A stretch of 64,000 nucleotides of DNA from Clostridiales bacterium (GTDB lineage: Bacteria; Bacillota; Peptococcia; DRI-13; UBA5745). Below, piece after piece: positions 37,829 through 46,232 of the stretch. Position 1 is the stretch's first letter. The number at the start of each line of letters is the position of its first letter. The DNA lies in the NCBI GenBank assembly GCA_009782505.1, contig WRIW01000001.1:1-64000 (forward strand), written 5' to 3'. The notes under the pieces are model-generated. The model did no database searches and was not told where the DNA came from. It was given only the letters and a program-made list of their open reading frames with translations. The translations under genes were made by a program, and so were the position numbers.

Positions 37829-39118
37829 ATGCCGGATACGATACACGAACAAGTGAAACAGGAAGCGGAAAAGGTGCTGCTGCTGGGCCTGAGCAACCAT
37901 CGCAAGCCCGGCGAACTGGATCCCGCGGCATCCATACGGGAGCTGGCGGGCCTGGTGGATACCGCCGGCGGGCAGGTCGTGGGGAGCCTCATGGCAAACA
38001 GGGACAAGCCGGACCCGGCACACTACTTCGGAAAAGGCAAGCTGGAAGAAATCATCGGGATCATCGCAGAGAATGAAGCCGATCTGGCGGTCATCGACGA
38101 CGAGCTTTCCGTAAGGCAGCTGAACCAGCTTGAGGAGAAGCTCCCCTGCCGCGTCATCGACAGGACGGCCCTTATCCTGCAGATATTCGCCGACCGCGCG
38201 GTGACAAGCGAAGGCAAGCTTCAGGTAGAGCTTGCCCAGCTGAGCTATATGCTGCCTCGCCTCGCCGGCAAAGGCAAGGCCCTATCCCGCCTTGGGGGCG
38301 GCATCGGCACGAGGGGGCCTGGGGAAAGCCGCCTGGAGACGGACCGAAGGCACATCCGGCGGCGCATCGGCAACTTAAAAGCGGAGATCGAGGAAATCAG
38401 GAAGCAGAGGACGGTCAACCGGGACAGGCGGAAGAAAAATCAAATCCCCGTGCTGGCCCTGGTGGGGTATACCAACGCGGGGAAATCCTCCCTGCTCAAC
38501 GGGCTTACCGACGCCGGGGTCAAGGCGGAAGATAAGCTTTTCGCTACCCTGGACCCGGTCACCAGGCGGCTCAGGCTGGGTGACCGGGAGGCCTTGCTCA
38601 CCGATACAGTAGGCTTTATCCAGCAGCTGCCCCATACCCTGGTCACGGCATTTCGGGCAACCCTGGAGGAAGCGCTCTACGCAGACCTGCTGATCCATGT
38701 GGTAGACGCCGCCCACGATAACCTGGAAGAGCAAATCAAGACCGTGCATCATGTGCTGGAAGACGTCGGCTGCCGGGAGAAACCGGTCCTTCACGCCTTC
38801 AATAAAGCCGATCTGCTCCAGGATCCCCTCGATGTACGGCGCTATCTGTCCGACTACCAGCCGGCCGTGCTGATTTCGGCGAAAACCGGCCAGGGCTTCG
38901 ATGAGCTCCTTGAGGCGGCCGCCGCGCTCCTGCCGGAGCCGGCTGTGACACGCCGCTTTACGCTGCGCCAGGAAGACGGCGGGGTGCTCAACCGCTTCTA
39001 TGAGATGGGAAGCGTCCTTGAGGTCCGGTATGACGAAGAGGGGATGAGCGGCCTCGTTTCGCTACCCGGGCGGCAGGCGGAGCTGTACCGGCAGTATCTC
39101 AGCGAGTACAATGAGTAA
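37829..39118 (+). CDS. hflX: GTPase HflX
   Basis: A ribosome-associated GTPase that splits stalled or hibernating ribosomes. The ORF track begins inside miaA; ATG 37829, 10 bp after GGAGGCGAG, gives 429 residues with a usual N-terminus. The HflX domain contains GSLMANRDKPDPAHYFGKGK and RLGGGIGTRGPGESRLETDRR. The G domain has VGYTNAGKSSLLNGL, DTVGFIQQLP and NKAD. It overlaps the next gene by 8 bp, as ynbA-ynbB lie together in Bacillus. Confidence 0.95.
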   Translation: MPDTIHEQVKQEAEKVLLLGLSNHRKPGELDPAASIRELAGLVDTAGGQVVGSLMANRDKPDPAHYFGKGKLEEIIGIIAENEADLAVIDDELSVRQLNQLEEKLPCRVIDRTALILQIFADRAVTSEGKLQVELAQLSYMLPRLAGKGKALSRLGGGIGTRGPGESRLETDRRHIRRRIGNLKAEIEEIRKQRTVNRDRRKKNQIPVLALVGYTNAGKSSLLNGLTDAGVKAEDKLFATLDPVTRRLRLGDREALLTDTVGFIQQLPHTLVTAFRATLEEALYADLLIHVVDAAHDNLEEQIKTVHHVLEDVGCREKPVLHAFNKADLLQDPLDVRRYLSDYQPAVLISAKTGQGFDELLEAAAALLPEPAVTRRFTLRQEDGGVLNRFYEMGSVLEVRYDEEGMSGLVSLPGRQAELYRQYLSEYNE

Positions 39119-40418
39119 GGGCAGAGGCGGAGGCGCGGCCCCGGACACGCGCCGGTTCCTGAATGAGGCCTGGGGGATAGACCCGGAGGCCGTATCGGTT
39201 ATGGAAGAAGCCGAAAGCTCCCTGGCGGAAGATTTTGCCCAAATCGACAGGCGGGCGGCTTACAACCAGCTGCGTTTGCTCCATGTATTTCAGAAGAACG
39301 GCGTCACGGACTTCCACCTGAACGGCTCCACCGGTTACGGCTACGGCGACGCGGGCAGGGAAGTCCTGGAGTCTGTGTTTGCCGACTACTTTAGAGGGGA
39401 AGCCGCCCTGGTCAGGAGCCAGATCATGTCCGGCACCCACGCCCTGGCCATAGGGCTGTATGGCCTCTTGCAGCCGGGAGACGAACTCGTCAGCGCCGCG
39501 GGACGGCCTTACGATACATTGCAAAAGGTCATCGGCTTGGGGGGGGAAGCCGGCTCACTGCTGAAATCCGGCGTCTCTTATCAGGAAATCCCCCTCAAGG
39601 AGGATATGGGCGTAGACTTGCCTCGCCTGCTGGAGAGCATAAACGAAAAGACAAAAGTTGTCCTGATACAGAGATCGAAAGGATATCAGTGGCGGCCTTC
39701 CATCGATATGCCGGAGATGAAGGGCATCCTCGGCGCCGTGAAGAAGAAGAAAAGCAGCGTCGTCTGCCTTGTGGACAACTGCTACTGCGAGATGACGGAG
39801 GAAGAGGAGCCGGGCGCCTACGGGGCCGATCTGGTGATCGGATCGCTGATCAAGAACCCCGGCGGCACCCTGGCGCCTTCCGGCGGGTACATCGTGGGGG
39901 ATAGCAGCTGCGTGGAAGCCTGCTCCCGCCGCCTTTCGGCCCCCGGGCTCGGCTCCGGGCTGGGGGCGTCCATGGGCTTCAACCGCCCGGCTTTCCAGGG
40001 CTTATTTCAATCGCCGCAAACCGTAAGCCAATCCATGAAGGGCGCCGTGCTGGCCGCTGCTTTCTTCAGCGCCCTGGGCTACCCGGTGATGCCGGAGGGG
40101 CGCCTGGCGGGCAGGGCCGACATAGTGCAGGCCATAGAGCTGGGAGACGAAAGCAAGCTTGTCCGCTTTTGCCAAGCCATACAGCGGGCCTGCCCTTTGG
40201 ACGCGGCTTTCCTGCCAGAGCCGGCCTCGCTGCCGGGGTACAGCCATCCCGTGATCATGGCGGGGGGCGGCTTCATCCAAGGCTCCTCCAGCGAGCTCTC
40301 CGCGGACGGCCCTTTAAAGCCGCCGTACATCGCTTACCTTCAGGGCGGCTTCTCCCTGGCGCAGATACGCCTGGGCCTGCTCCTCGCAGCGAAAGCCCTT
40401 GTCAGCGGCCCGAACTAA
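39111..40418 (+). CDS. Methionine gamma-lyase-family PLP protein (YnbB, 'aluminium resistance' family)
   Basis: A fold-type I pyridoxal-phosphate enzyme of 435 residues. The sequence FHLNGSTGYGYGDAGREVLE, RSQIMSGTHALAIGLYG (cofactor-binding region), VLIQRSKGYQWRPS and VDNCYCEMTEEEEP are typical; the Schiff-base lysine is most likely in GSLIKNPGG. The family is widespread in Firmicutes right after hflX. It is named for an aluminium-resistance phenotype and by similarity to Cys/Met lyases; its real substrate is not established. Confidence 0.9.
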   Translation: MSKGRGGGAAPDTRRFLNEAWGIDPEAVSVMEEAESSLAEDFAQIDRRAAYNQLRLLHVFQKNGVTDFHLNGSTGYGYGDAGREVLESVFADYFRGEAALVRSQIMSGTHALAIGLYGLLQPGDELVSAAGRPYDTLQKVIGLGGEAGSLLKSGVSYQEIPLKEDMGVDLPRLLESINEKTKVVLIQRSKGYQWRPSIDMPEMKGILGAVKKKKSSVVCLVDNCYCEMTEEEEPGAYGADLVIGSLIKNPGGTLAPSGGYIVGDSSCVEACSRRLSAPGLGSGLGASMGFNRPAFQGLFQSPQTVSQSMKGAVLAAAFFSALGYPVMPEGRLAGRADIVQAIELGDESKLVRFCQAIQRACPLDAAFLPEPASLPGYSHPVIMAGGGFIQGSSSELSADGPLKPPYIAYLQGGFSLAQIRLGLLLAAKALVSGPN

Positions 40419-40509
40419 TGTTAAGATACAGAGTAAACGATATTTTGCGAATAATACACGAGTATCCTGTATATTTTTCGGTTTCACAGAGTACTATCGG
40501 AGCGGTGAA

Positions 40510-41829
40510 ATGATGAAATTCCACGGCACAATGACGATCAATCAACATGACCATCTCTCCATCGGCGGCTGCGACGCGGTGGAATTGATCAGAGAGTTCG
40601 GTAGCCCTCTATATGTGATGGACGAGGAGCTTATCCGGCTGAACTGCCGGGCATTCCACAAGGCCTTCATCGAGGGCTTCCCCGGCGGCGAGGTAGCTTA
40701 CGCCTGCAAGGCGTTTAGCTGCCTGGCCATGATGCGCATCGCTTGCCAGGAGGACCTGGGCGTGGACGTGGTGTCCGCCGGCGAGCTCTATACCGCCCTG
40801 GCGGCGGGAGTGGACCCGGCCCGCATCGACTTCAATGGGAACAATAAGACCCCGGAGGAGCTCAGGTACGCGCTGCAAAGCGGCATCGGGCGCATCATTG
40901 TGGATAATTTCACGGAGATCGCCAGGCTGGACGCCATGGCGGGGGAGATGAAGCTCAAGCCGAAAGCCCTCTTGCGGATACAGCCGGGGATAGACGCCCA
41001 TACCCACAAGCACATCCAGACGGGCAAGGTGGACTCCAAATTCGGCCTGGCTATCGGCACCGGGCAAGCCCTGGAAGCCGTGAAGATGATGGGGGAAGCG
41101 GCAAATATTGAGCTAAGAGGCATACACTGCCACATAGGCTCCCAAATATTGGGCATTGATACCTTTACGCGGACGGCGGAAATCATGGCCGGCTTCATGG
41201 CGGAGGTGCGCGGCAGCCTTGGGCTTACCCTGCCTGAGCTGAATCTGGGGGGCGGCTACGGTATCTACTATACCCACGAGGATTCCCCTTCGCCTCCCGA
41301 GGCCATAGCCGAAGCCATAGGCAAGGTCCTCGCCGGAGCTTTCAAGCGAAATGATTTCCCCTTCCCGGAGCGCTTCTCCGTGGAACCGGGCCGCTCCATC
41401 GTCGGCAACGCCGGCACGGCTCTGTATACAGTGGGCTCCGTCAAGCACATCCCCGGCTTCCGTACCTACGTGGCGGTGGACGGCGGGATGACGGACAATC
41501 CCCGGCTTGCGCTATACCAGGCCAAGTACGAGACCTGCCTGGCAAATAAGATGTCCGCCCCCGACGAGATCGTAGCCAGCGTAGCCGGCAAGCTGTGCGA
41601 ATCGGGGGATATGCTGATCCGCGACGTATCCATGCCCCGGGCTGAAGCCGGCGACGTCCTGGCCATCCCCAACAGCGGCGCTTATCAGTACGCCATGGCC
41701 AGCAACTACAACCGTATAGGGAAACCCGCCGTGGTCTTGGTTTCCGGGGGGGACGCAAGCCTTATCCTGCGGAGGGAGACCCTGGAAGACCTTATCCGCT
41801 ACGACCTGGTCCCCGGGCATCTGAAATGA
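40510..41829 (+). CDS. lysA: Diaminopimelate decarboxylase
   Basis: The last enzyme of lysine synthesis, fold-type III PLP, 439 residues from ATG 40510 (the track's start at 40399 is in the intergenic gap). PLP lysine in VAYACKAFSCLAM; substrate and cofactor motifs in RIQPGIDAHTHKHIQTG, IHCHIGSQ, LNLGGGYGIYY and SVEPGRSIVGNAG; the C-terminal cysteine motif appears as KLCESGDML. The 92 bp AT-richer gap ahead may carry a promoter (TTGCGA / TATATT, spacer 19), but it is weak. Confidence 0.93.
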   Translation: MMKFHGTMTINQHDHLSIGGCDAVELIREFGSPLYVMDEELIRLNCRAFHKAFIEGFPGGEVAYACKAFSCLAMMRIACQEDLGVDVVSAGELYTALAAGVDPARIDFNGNNKTPEELRYALQSGIGRIIVDNFTEIARLDAMAGEMKLKPKALLRIQPGIDAHTHKHIQTGKVDSKFGLAIGTGQALEAVKMMGEAANIELRGIHCHIGSQILGIDTFTRTAEIMAGFMAEVRGSLGLTLPELNLGGGYGIYYTHEDSPSPPEAIAEAIGKVLAGAFKRNDFPFPERFSVEPGRSIVGNAGTALYTVGSVKHIPGFRTYVAVDGGMTDNPRLALYQAKYETCLANKMSAPDEIVASVAGKLCESGDMLIRDVSMPRAEAGDVLAIPNSGAYQYAMASNYNRIGKPAVVLVSGGDASLILRRETLEDLIRYDLVPGHLK

Positions 41830-41843
41830 AGGGGCTATGAGCT

Positions 41844-42476
41844 TTGTTTGATTTTCAACTATCCGATCTACTATTCCGCCTGCCGGCTATCATCGTCTCC
41901 CTGACGGTCCATGAGCTTTGCCATGGGTATAGCGCTTATCTACTGGGGGACAACACCGCGCGGAATATGGGCAGGTTGACCCTGAATCCCCTTAAGCACC
42001 TGGACCCCATCGGGTTCATCTGCCTATTGTTTTTCCGCTTCGGCTGGGCTAAACCCGTGCCAGTCAACCCCTACAACTTCAAGTCCATGGACGAGAAGAC
42101 AGGCATGCTCTTCACCGCCCTTGCCGGGCCTATGTCCAACATCGTCTTATGCTTCGTCTGCGTCGGTATCCTGAGCTTCATGCCGGCCAGGCTGCTATAC
42201 GCTTTCTCCTGGTTTTTTGGCTTCCTCAACTACATGATCATCATCAACGCCAGCATAGCCTTTTTCAATCTGCTGCCCATACCGCCCCTGGACGGTTCGA
42301 AGATACTCTTCGGCCTGCTGCCGGATCGCTTCTACCGGGCCGCGCAGATGATCGAGCAGTACAGCTTTATCCTTTTGCTGCTTCTGCTTATGGGGAGCTT
42401 GCCTCAAATGGTCATCACGCCGCTGACCATCGGGCTCATCAACAGCTTCGTGAAGTTTTTCGCGCTTTTTACCTGA
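41844..42476 (+). CDS. Site-2 protease family (M50) membrane metalloprotease
   Basis: 210 residues with several membrane helices. The zinc site is TVHELCHGYSAYLLGD (HExxH) in helix 1 and LLPIPPLDGSKIL (the NPDG-type aspartate) in a later helix, so the peptidase looks complete. The start is TTG (MFDFQLSDLL). This compact form regularly precedes trpS-scpA-scpB in Clostridia. Its substrate is unknown. Confidence 0.88.
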   Translation: MFDFQLSDLLFRLPAIIVSLTVHELCHGYSAYLLGDNTARNMGRLTLNPLKHLDPIGFICLLFFRFGWAKPVPVNPYNFKSMDEKTGMLFTALAGPMSNIVLCFVCVGILSFMPARLLYAFSWFFGFLNYMIIINASIAFFNLLPIPPLDGSKILFGLLPDRFYRAAQMIEQYSFILLLLLLMGSLPQMVITPLTIGLINSFVKFFALFT

Positions 42477-42507
42477 ACCACGACCTATACAAAGGAGAAG
42501 GATAACC

Positions 42508-43500
42508 ATGCCGGACAAACAAGGCGTCATCCTCAGCGGGATGCGTTCCACGGGACAACTGCACATCGGCCACTTGAGCGTACTGGAAAACTGGGCTTTG
42601 CTACAGGATGACTACGAATGCTTCTATATGGTCGCCGACTGGCACGCCCTGACCAGCGACTTTGACGATACCTCCCATATCGAAAGCTACCGGAGGACGA
42701 TGCTGCTGGATTGGCTCTCGGCGGGGCTGGATCCCCGGCGTTCTTCGATTTTCATCCAATCCCATGTGAAGACCCACGCGGAGCTGACCTTGCTCCTGGG
42801 CATGATCATGCCCATCCCCTGGCTGGAACGGGTCCCTACCTATAAAGACCAGATACAGCAGTTCGCTAAAGCAGGCAAGGACATCCAGACCTATGGCTTC
42901 CTTGGTTACCCCCTCCTGATGGCGGCGGATATACTCCTCTACCGGGCCAACCTGGTGCCTGTGGGGGAGGATCAGGGCGCCCATCTGGAGTTTTCCCGGG
43001 AGCTTGTCCGGCGTTTTCATCATTTATATGACACGGAGATCTTCCCCGAGCCCATGCCGAAGTACGCGAAGATCGCTACGCTTCCCGGCACGGACGGCAG
43101 GAAGATGAGCAAAAGCTACCACAATGATATATCCCTTGCCGCTGACGAACCCGAGGTCAACGAAAAGGTGAGGAGCATGGTGACGGACCCGGCAAGGATC
43201 AAGAAGACCGACCCGGGCCATCCCGATATATGCATCGTATTCACTTATCGTTCCATCTACGACGAAGCCGGCATACCCGGGCTGCGGGAAGCCTGCACCG
43301 GCGGGGAGGTGGGCTGCGTGGAGTGCAAGAAGAAGCTAGCCGCTGTCATCAATGAAAGGCTCGAACCCATCCGCGGGAGAAGGGCGGAATTCGCCGGGGA
43401 CGCGGGGCTGGTGGACGACATCATCGCCCAGGGCGACGCTAAGGCCATGGTCCGCTCCGAGGAAACCATGACCCTGGTAAGAGAGGCCATGCGGATATAG
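42508..43500 (+). CDS. trpS: Tryptophanyl-tRNA synthetase
   Basis: A class I synthetase of 330 residues with GMRSTGQLHIGHLSVLENW (HIGH-type signature) and GRKMSKSYHND (KMSKS). The AAAGGAGAAGG site is strong. The leader is only about 30 bp, so there is no T-box. It is followed by scpA after 2 bp. Confidence 0.96.
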   Translation: MPDKQGVILSGMRSTGQLHIGHLSVLENWALLQDDYECFYMVADWHALTSDFDDTSHIESYRRTMLLDWLSAGLDPRRSSIFIQSHVKTHAELTLLLGMIMPIPWLERVPTYKDQIQQFAKAGKDIQTYGFLGYPLLMAADILLYRANLVPVGEDQGAHLEFSRELVRRFHHLYDTEIFPEPMPKYAKIATLPGTDGRKMSKSYHNDISLAADEPEVNEKVRSMVTDPARIKKTDPGHPDICIVFTYRSIYDEAGIPGLREACTGGEVGCVECKKKLAAVINERLEPIRGRRAEFAGDAGLVDDIIAQGDAKAMVRSEETMTLVREAMRI

Positions 43501-43502
43501 CG

Positions 43503-44246
43503 ATGGCTTATCAAGTGGTGCTGCCGGTATATGAAGGCCCCCTGGACCTGCTCCTTCATCTCATCGACACAAACGAGCTGGATATCTACGACATACCCAT
43601 CGCCTTCATCACCGGCAAGTATATGGAGTATCTGCGCCAAGCGGAAGATATCGACCTGAACCTGTCCGGGGAATTTGTGGTGATGGCGGGTACTCTGCTG
43701 GTCATCAAAGCGAAGATGCTGCTGCCGAAGAGGCCCCAGGACGGGCTTGGCGAGGGCGAGGGCGCCGACCCCAGGGAAGAGCTGGTGGAAAAGCTTCTGG
43801 AGTACCGCATCTACAAGGAGAACGCCCAGGAGCTGAAGCGCATGGAGACCGGCAGGACCAAGATATACTACCGGGAGGTCAACGAAAGCCTGCTCCTGTC
43901 CCTTTTTCCCCATCCAAACCCGGTGGAGGGGCTGACGCCGGCTGACCTCTACGGCTCCTTTCGCGAGATTCTCCGCCTGATGGCGGCGCGGAGCCAGGTC
44001 ATCACCGTCCAGAAGGACGAAGCCAGCGTGAACGACAGCATGCTCCGTATCACCCAAGCCATCGACGGGAGTGCGGGCCGCGTGAAGTTTACCCGGATGA
44101 TGGAGGATTGCGTGTCTTTGCTGGAAGCCGTCACCATGTTTCTCGCCCTGCTCGAGCTGCTGGCGAAGGGGCGCGTCCGGGTCACCCAGAGAGGCGTATT
44201 CGGCGAAATCTATATCGAGTCCGGCCAGGCGGCGCAAGAAGCGTAG
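43503..44246 (+). CDS. scpA: Segregation and condensation protein A
   Basis: The kleisin subunit of the SMC-ScpAB complex. 247 residues: N-terminal YEGPLDLLLHLIDTNELDIYDIPI, the middle LVIKAKMLLPKR, and a C-terminal winged helix VTMFLALLELLAKGRVRVTQ that binds the SMC head. Unlike the usual layout, scpB does not follow at once; a 183 bp repeat-bearing gap intervenes. Confidence 0.96.
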   Translation: MAYQVVLPVYEGPLDLLLHLIDTNELDIYDIPIAFITGKYMEYLRQAEDIDLNLSGEFVVMAGTLLVIKAKMLLPKRPQDGLGEGEGADPREELVEKLLEYRIYKENAQELKRMETGRTKIYYREVNESLLLSLFPHPNPVEGLTPADLYGSFREILRLMAARSQVITVQKDEASVNDSMLRITQAIDGSAGRVKFTRMMEDCVSLLEAVTMFLALLELLAKGRVRVTQRGVFGEIYIESGQAAQEA

Positions 44247-44254
44247 TAATGCCT

Positions 44255-44284
44255 GCGGAAGCGGGCGCAGCTCAGAAGCGAAAT
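44255..44284 (+). repeat. 30 bp direct repeat, copy 1
   Basis: A 30 bp word beginning GCGGAAGCGGGCGCAGCTCA and ending GAAGCGAAAT occurs here and again exactly 120 bp downstream (44375-44404). Copy 2 is the right arm of a palindrome; copy 1 looks like the leftover right arm of a preceding unit. Confidence 0.8.
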
Positions 44285-44293
44285 GCAGCACAT

Positions 44294-44413
44294 CGCTTGT
44301 AGATTTCGTTTCTGACAAGGCAAGCGACGACAGACATGAGGGCGCGTACATGGTAGTACGTAACCGAATGGCTGGCGGAAGCGGGCGCAGCTCAGAAGCG
44401 AAATATACAAGCG
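44294..44413. repeat. 120 bp palindromic element D between scpA and scpB
   Basis: The outer arms pair over 22 bp with two mismatches: CGCTTGTAGATTTCG continuing to TTTCTGA at the left, and TCAGAAGCGAAAT continuing to ATACAAGCG at the right. The left arm can also pair with copy 1 of the direct repeat (44272-44284), so two folds exclude each other. The tip has a small hairpin, CGTAC / GTACG with loop ATGGTA (44345-44360). The right arm runs into the scpB ribosome-site region (GGGAGGGGGAGG). Confidence 0.75.
44375..44404 (+). repeat. 30 bp direct repeat, copy 2
   Basis: Identical to the copy at 44255-44284 over 30 bp. The bases before it are also similar (AATGGCTG versus AATGCCT). Confidence 0.8.
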
Positions 44414-44429
44414 AGGGAGGGGGAGGGCG

Positions 44430-44990
44430 TTGATCTTATATCCACAGGAAATCAAGGAGCTTTTGGAAGCTTTATTTCTATGTTCATCCGAGCCTCTCAC
44501 CCTGAGCGCGCTGGCGGAGATCACCGGCTACGAGACCGCGGACGTCCTGGAAGCCCTGGATCTGCTTCAACAGGAGTATACGCAGCAGGGCAGGGGCTTT
44601 GAGATATGTGAGATCGCCGGGGGCTGGATGTATTCCACTTTTTCCAAACACGCCCCTTTCATCGAAAAGCTCGTCAAGCCCAGGTTGACCAGCCTGAGCC
44701 AGGCTTCCCTTGAGGTGCTGTCCATCGTCGCCTACCGCCAGCCGGTGACCAGGGGGGAGATGGAGGAGATACGCGGGGTCAACTGCGATTCGCCGGTCAA
44801 TACCTTGCTGGAGAGGGGCCTGATCCGGGAAGCCGGCCGTAAAGACGTACCCGGCAAGCCCATCATGTTTGCCACCACCACCGACTTTCTGAAATACTTC
44901 GGTATGTCGTCCCTCCGGGACCTGCCCGAGCTTGAGGCCGAGGGGGAGGAGGACACGGGCAGCCTTTTTGAGGACGCCCCACAGCAATGA
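44430..44990 (+). CDS. scpB: Segregation and condensation protein B
   Basis: The dimeric winged-helix subunit of SMC-ScpAB, 186 residues. Start TTG with GGGAGG just upstream. Family blocks: EALLFCSSEPLTL in the form ALFLCSSEPLTLSALAE, LSQASLEVLSIVAYRQPVTR, and IREAGRKDVPGKPIMFATT. It shares an ATGA overlap with rluB. Confidence 0.95.
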   Translation: MILYPQEIKELLEALFLCSSEPLTLSALAEITGYETADVLEALDLLQQEYTQQGRGFEICEIAGGWMYSTFSKHAPFIEKLVKPRLTSLSQASLEVLSIVAYRQPVTRGEMEEIRGVNCDSPVNTLLERGLIREAGRKDVPGKPIMFATTTDFLKYFGMSSLRDLPELEAEGEEDTGSLFEDAPQQ

Positions 44991-45709
44991 AGGAAGGTCT
45001 CCCTTTGGAACGTTTGCAGAAGTACATAGCCCGCTGCGGCTTGGCTTCCCGCCGCCGGGCGGAAGAAATGATCAAAGAAGGCAAGGTCGCGGTGAACGGC
45101 CGCGTCGTCACGGAAATGGGCGTGACTGTCGATCCGGCGAAAGACAAAGTGGTCGTGGGAGGGAAGCGCCTGACGCCGAAGAAATCCCCGACCTATCTGC
45201 TCCTGTACAAGCCGGCCGGCGTGGTGACCACCTGCGACGATCCCCGGCGGCGCAAGACGGTGATGGACTACATACCCCGGGATGAAAGGCTTTTTCCCGT
45301 AGGCCGCCTGGATTACCAGACGGAGGGGCTTGTCCTGATGACCGACGACGGCGAGCTGGCAAATAAGCTGACCCATCCCCGGTATCGGATGCCGAAGACC
45401 TATCTGGTAGAGACGGCAGGGCTCCTTTCCGGGGAGAAAGCGGCTATACTGCGGAAAGGGGTCAGGCTTGAGGACGGGGTCACCGCCCCCGCCAAGTTGG
45501 AAATCGAGTATTACAGCAAAGAAGCCAGCCGGTTTTCTCTGACCATCACCGAGGGCAGGAACCATCAGGTACGCCGCATGTGCGACGCCCTTGGGCTGCC
45601 CGTGACCTACCTGTGCCGCACGAAAATGGGCTTTCTCGACTTGAAGGGGCTCGTGCCCGGGAGCTACCGCCGGCTGAGCGCCGGAGAAGCCCGGCGTCTG
45701 CGTTCCTGA
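44987..45709 (+). CDS. rluB: rRNA pseudouridine synthase (RsuA/RluB family)
   Basis: 240 residues. An N-terminal S4 RNA-binding domain (LQKYIARCGLASRRRAEEMI) is followed by the catalytic domain with VGRLDYQTEGLVLMTDDGEL, holding the catalytic Asp, and ITEGRNHQVRRMC. It probably modifies 23S rRNA near position 2605. The place after scpB is conserved in Firmicutes. Confidence 0.92.
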   Translation: MKEGLPLERLQKYIARCGLASRRRAEEMIKEGKVAVNGRVVTEMGVTVDPAKDKVVVGGKRLTPKKSPTYLLLYKPAGVVTTCDDPRRRKTVMDYIPRDERLFPVGRLDYQTEGLVLMTDDGELANKLTHPRYRMPKTYLVETAGLLSGEKAAILRKGVRLEDGVTAPAKLEIEYYSKEASRFSLTITEGRNHQVRRMCDALGLPVTYLCRTKMGFLDLKGLVPGSYRRLSAGEARRLRS

Positions 45710-45719
45710 CGCTAAGGTC

Positions 45720-45748
45720 TTGCATATTCTGCGGATTAATAGTAGAAT
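45720..45748 (+). promoter_or_regulatory. Promoter of the hutP-like-cmk-plsC-ispH/rpsA operon
   Basis: -35 TTGCAT (45720-45725), 17 bp spacer, -10 TAGAAT (45743-45748), 37 bp ahead of the hutP-like ATG, in the gap after rluB. Confidence 0.65.
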
Positions 45749-45785
45749 GATAATCGGATTAGTTTGAGATGGCAGAGGCGTATGA

Positions 45786-46232
45786 ATGGAACACGGATCG
45801 AAAACAATTTCTTCGGCTGCGATTCGCATGGCACTGACGGAAACACGGGAAGATGAGCAAACCCTAAAGAGAGATTTGGCAAATGTGGGTATTCGCGCGG
45901 TCGCAGTCGATTATGGCGGCGATTTTGCCATGTCCGCGAAAAAAATCATCGAGCGCGCCATCGTGGCGGCTAAGCGGGAAGATGTGATCAAAGACAACCA
46001 TTATGACGAAGGCGCCGTGGCGGGAGCGACCAAGGAAGCCCTGGGGCAGATACTGAACAAGGCTTTCGGGCTCAATGTAGGCGGGAAGCTGGCTATAGCC
46101 CGCAGCGGCGATCATATAGCGGTATGCATCTATCTCGGCATCGGGCTGCTTCATCTGAATGAGATCGCCATCGGCCTCGCCCACCGGGTAGCCCCGGATT
46201 TCCCCGTGGGGGAGGGATCCGTATCCAGGTAA
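45786..46232 (+). CDS. HutP-family protein
   Basis: 148 residues, the same length as Bacillus HutP, an RNA-binding antiterminator controlled by histidine and Mg2+. Family features are the alpha/beta order, TKEALGQILNKA in the middle, DHIAVCIYLGIGLLHLNEIAIGLAHRVAP at the end (quoted in part: AVCIYLGIGLLHL). From memory of the Bacillus protein, the two metal-binding histidines in its ESHALYHATMEAL block are both Gly here (DEGAVAGATKEAL), while the late histidine remains (GLAHRV). There is no histidine-use operon nearby; it stands first in the cmk-ispH-rpsA operon, so it probably regulates something else. GAGATGGCAGAGG precedes the ATG. Confidence 0.8.
   Translation: MEHGSKTISSAAIRMALTETREDEQTLKRDLANVGIRAVAVDYGGDFAMSAKKIIERAIVAAKREDVIKDNHYDEGAVAGATKEALGQILNKAFGLNVGGKLAIARSGDHIAVCIYLGIGLLHLNEIAIGLAHRVAPDFPVGEGSVSR
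46208..46225 (+). promoter_or_regulatory. cmk: Ribosome site and probable AUC start of cmk
   Basis: GGGGGAGG (46208-46215) is followed after 7 bp by ATC (46223-46225), the first codon of IQVSIDGPAGAGKS. No ATG, GTG, TTG or CTG exists in this frame between the stop at 46160 and the P-loop, so a non-standard start or a frameshift from the hutP-like frame is needed. Confidence 0.55.

Noticed and set aside
44255-44404. CRISPR array in the scpA-scpB gap
   Set aside because: Only two copies of the 30 bp repeat exist, 120 bp apart, and the spacing sequence is itself part of a palindrome; no cas genes are present.
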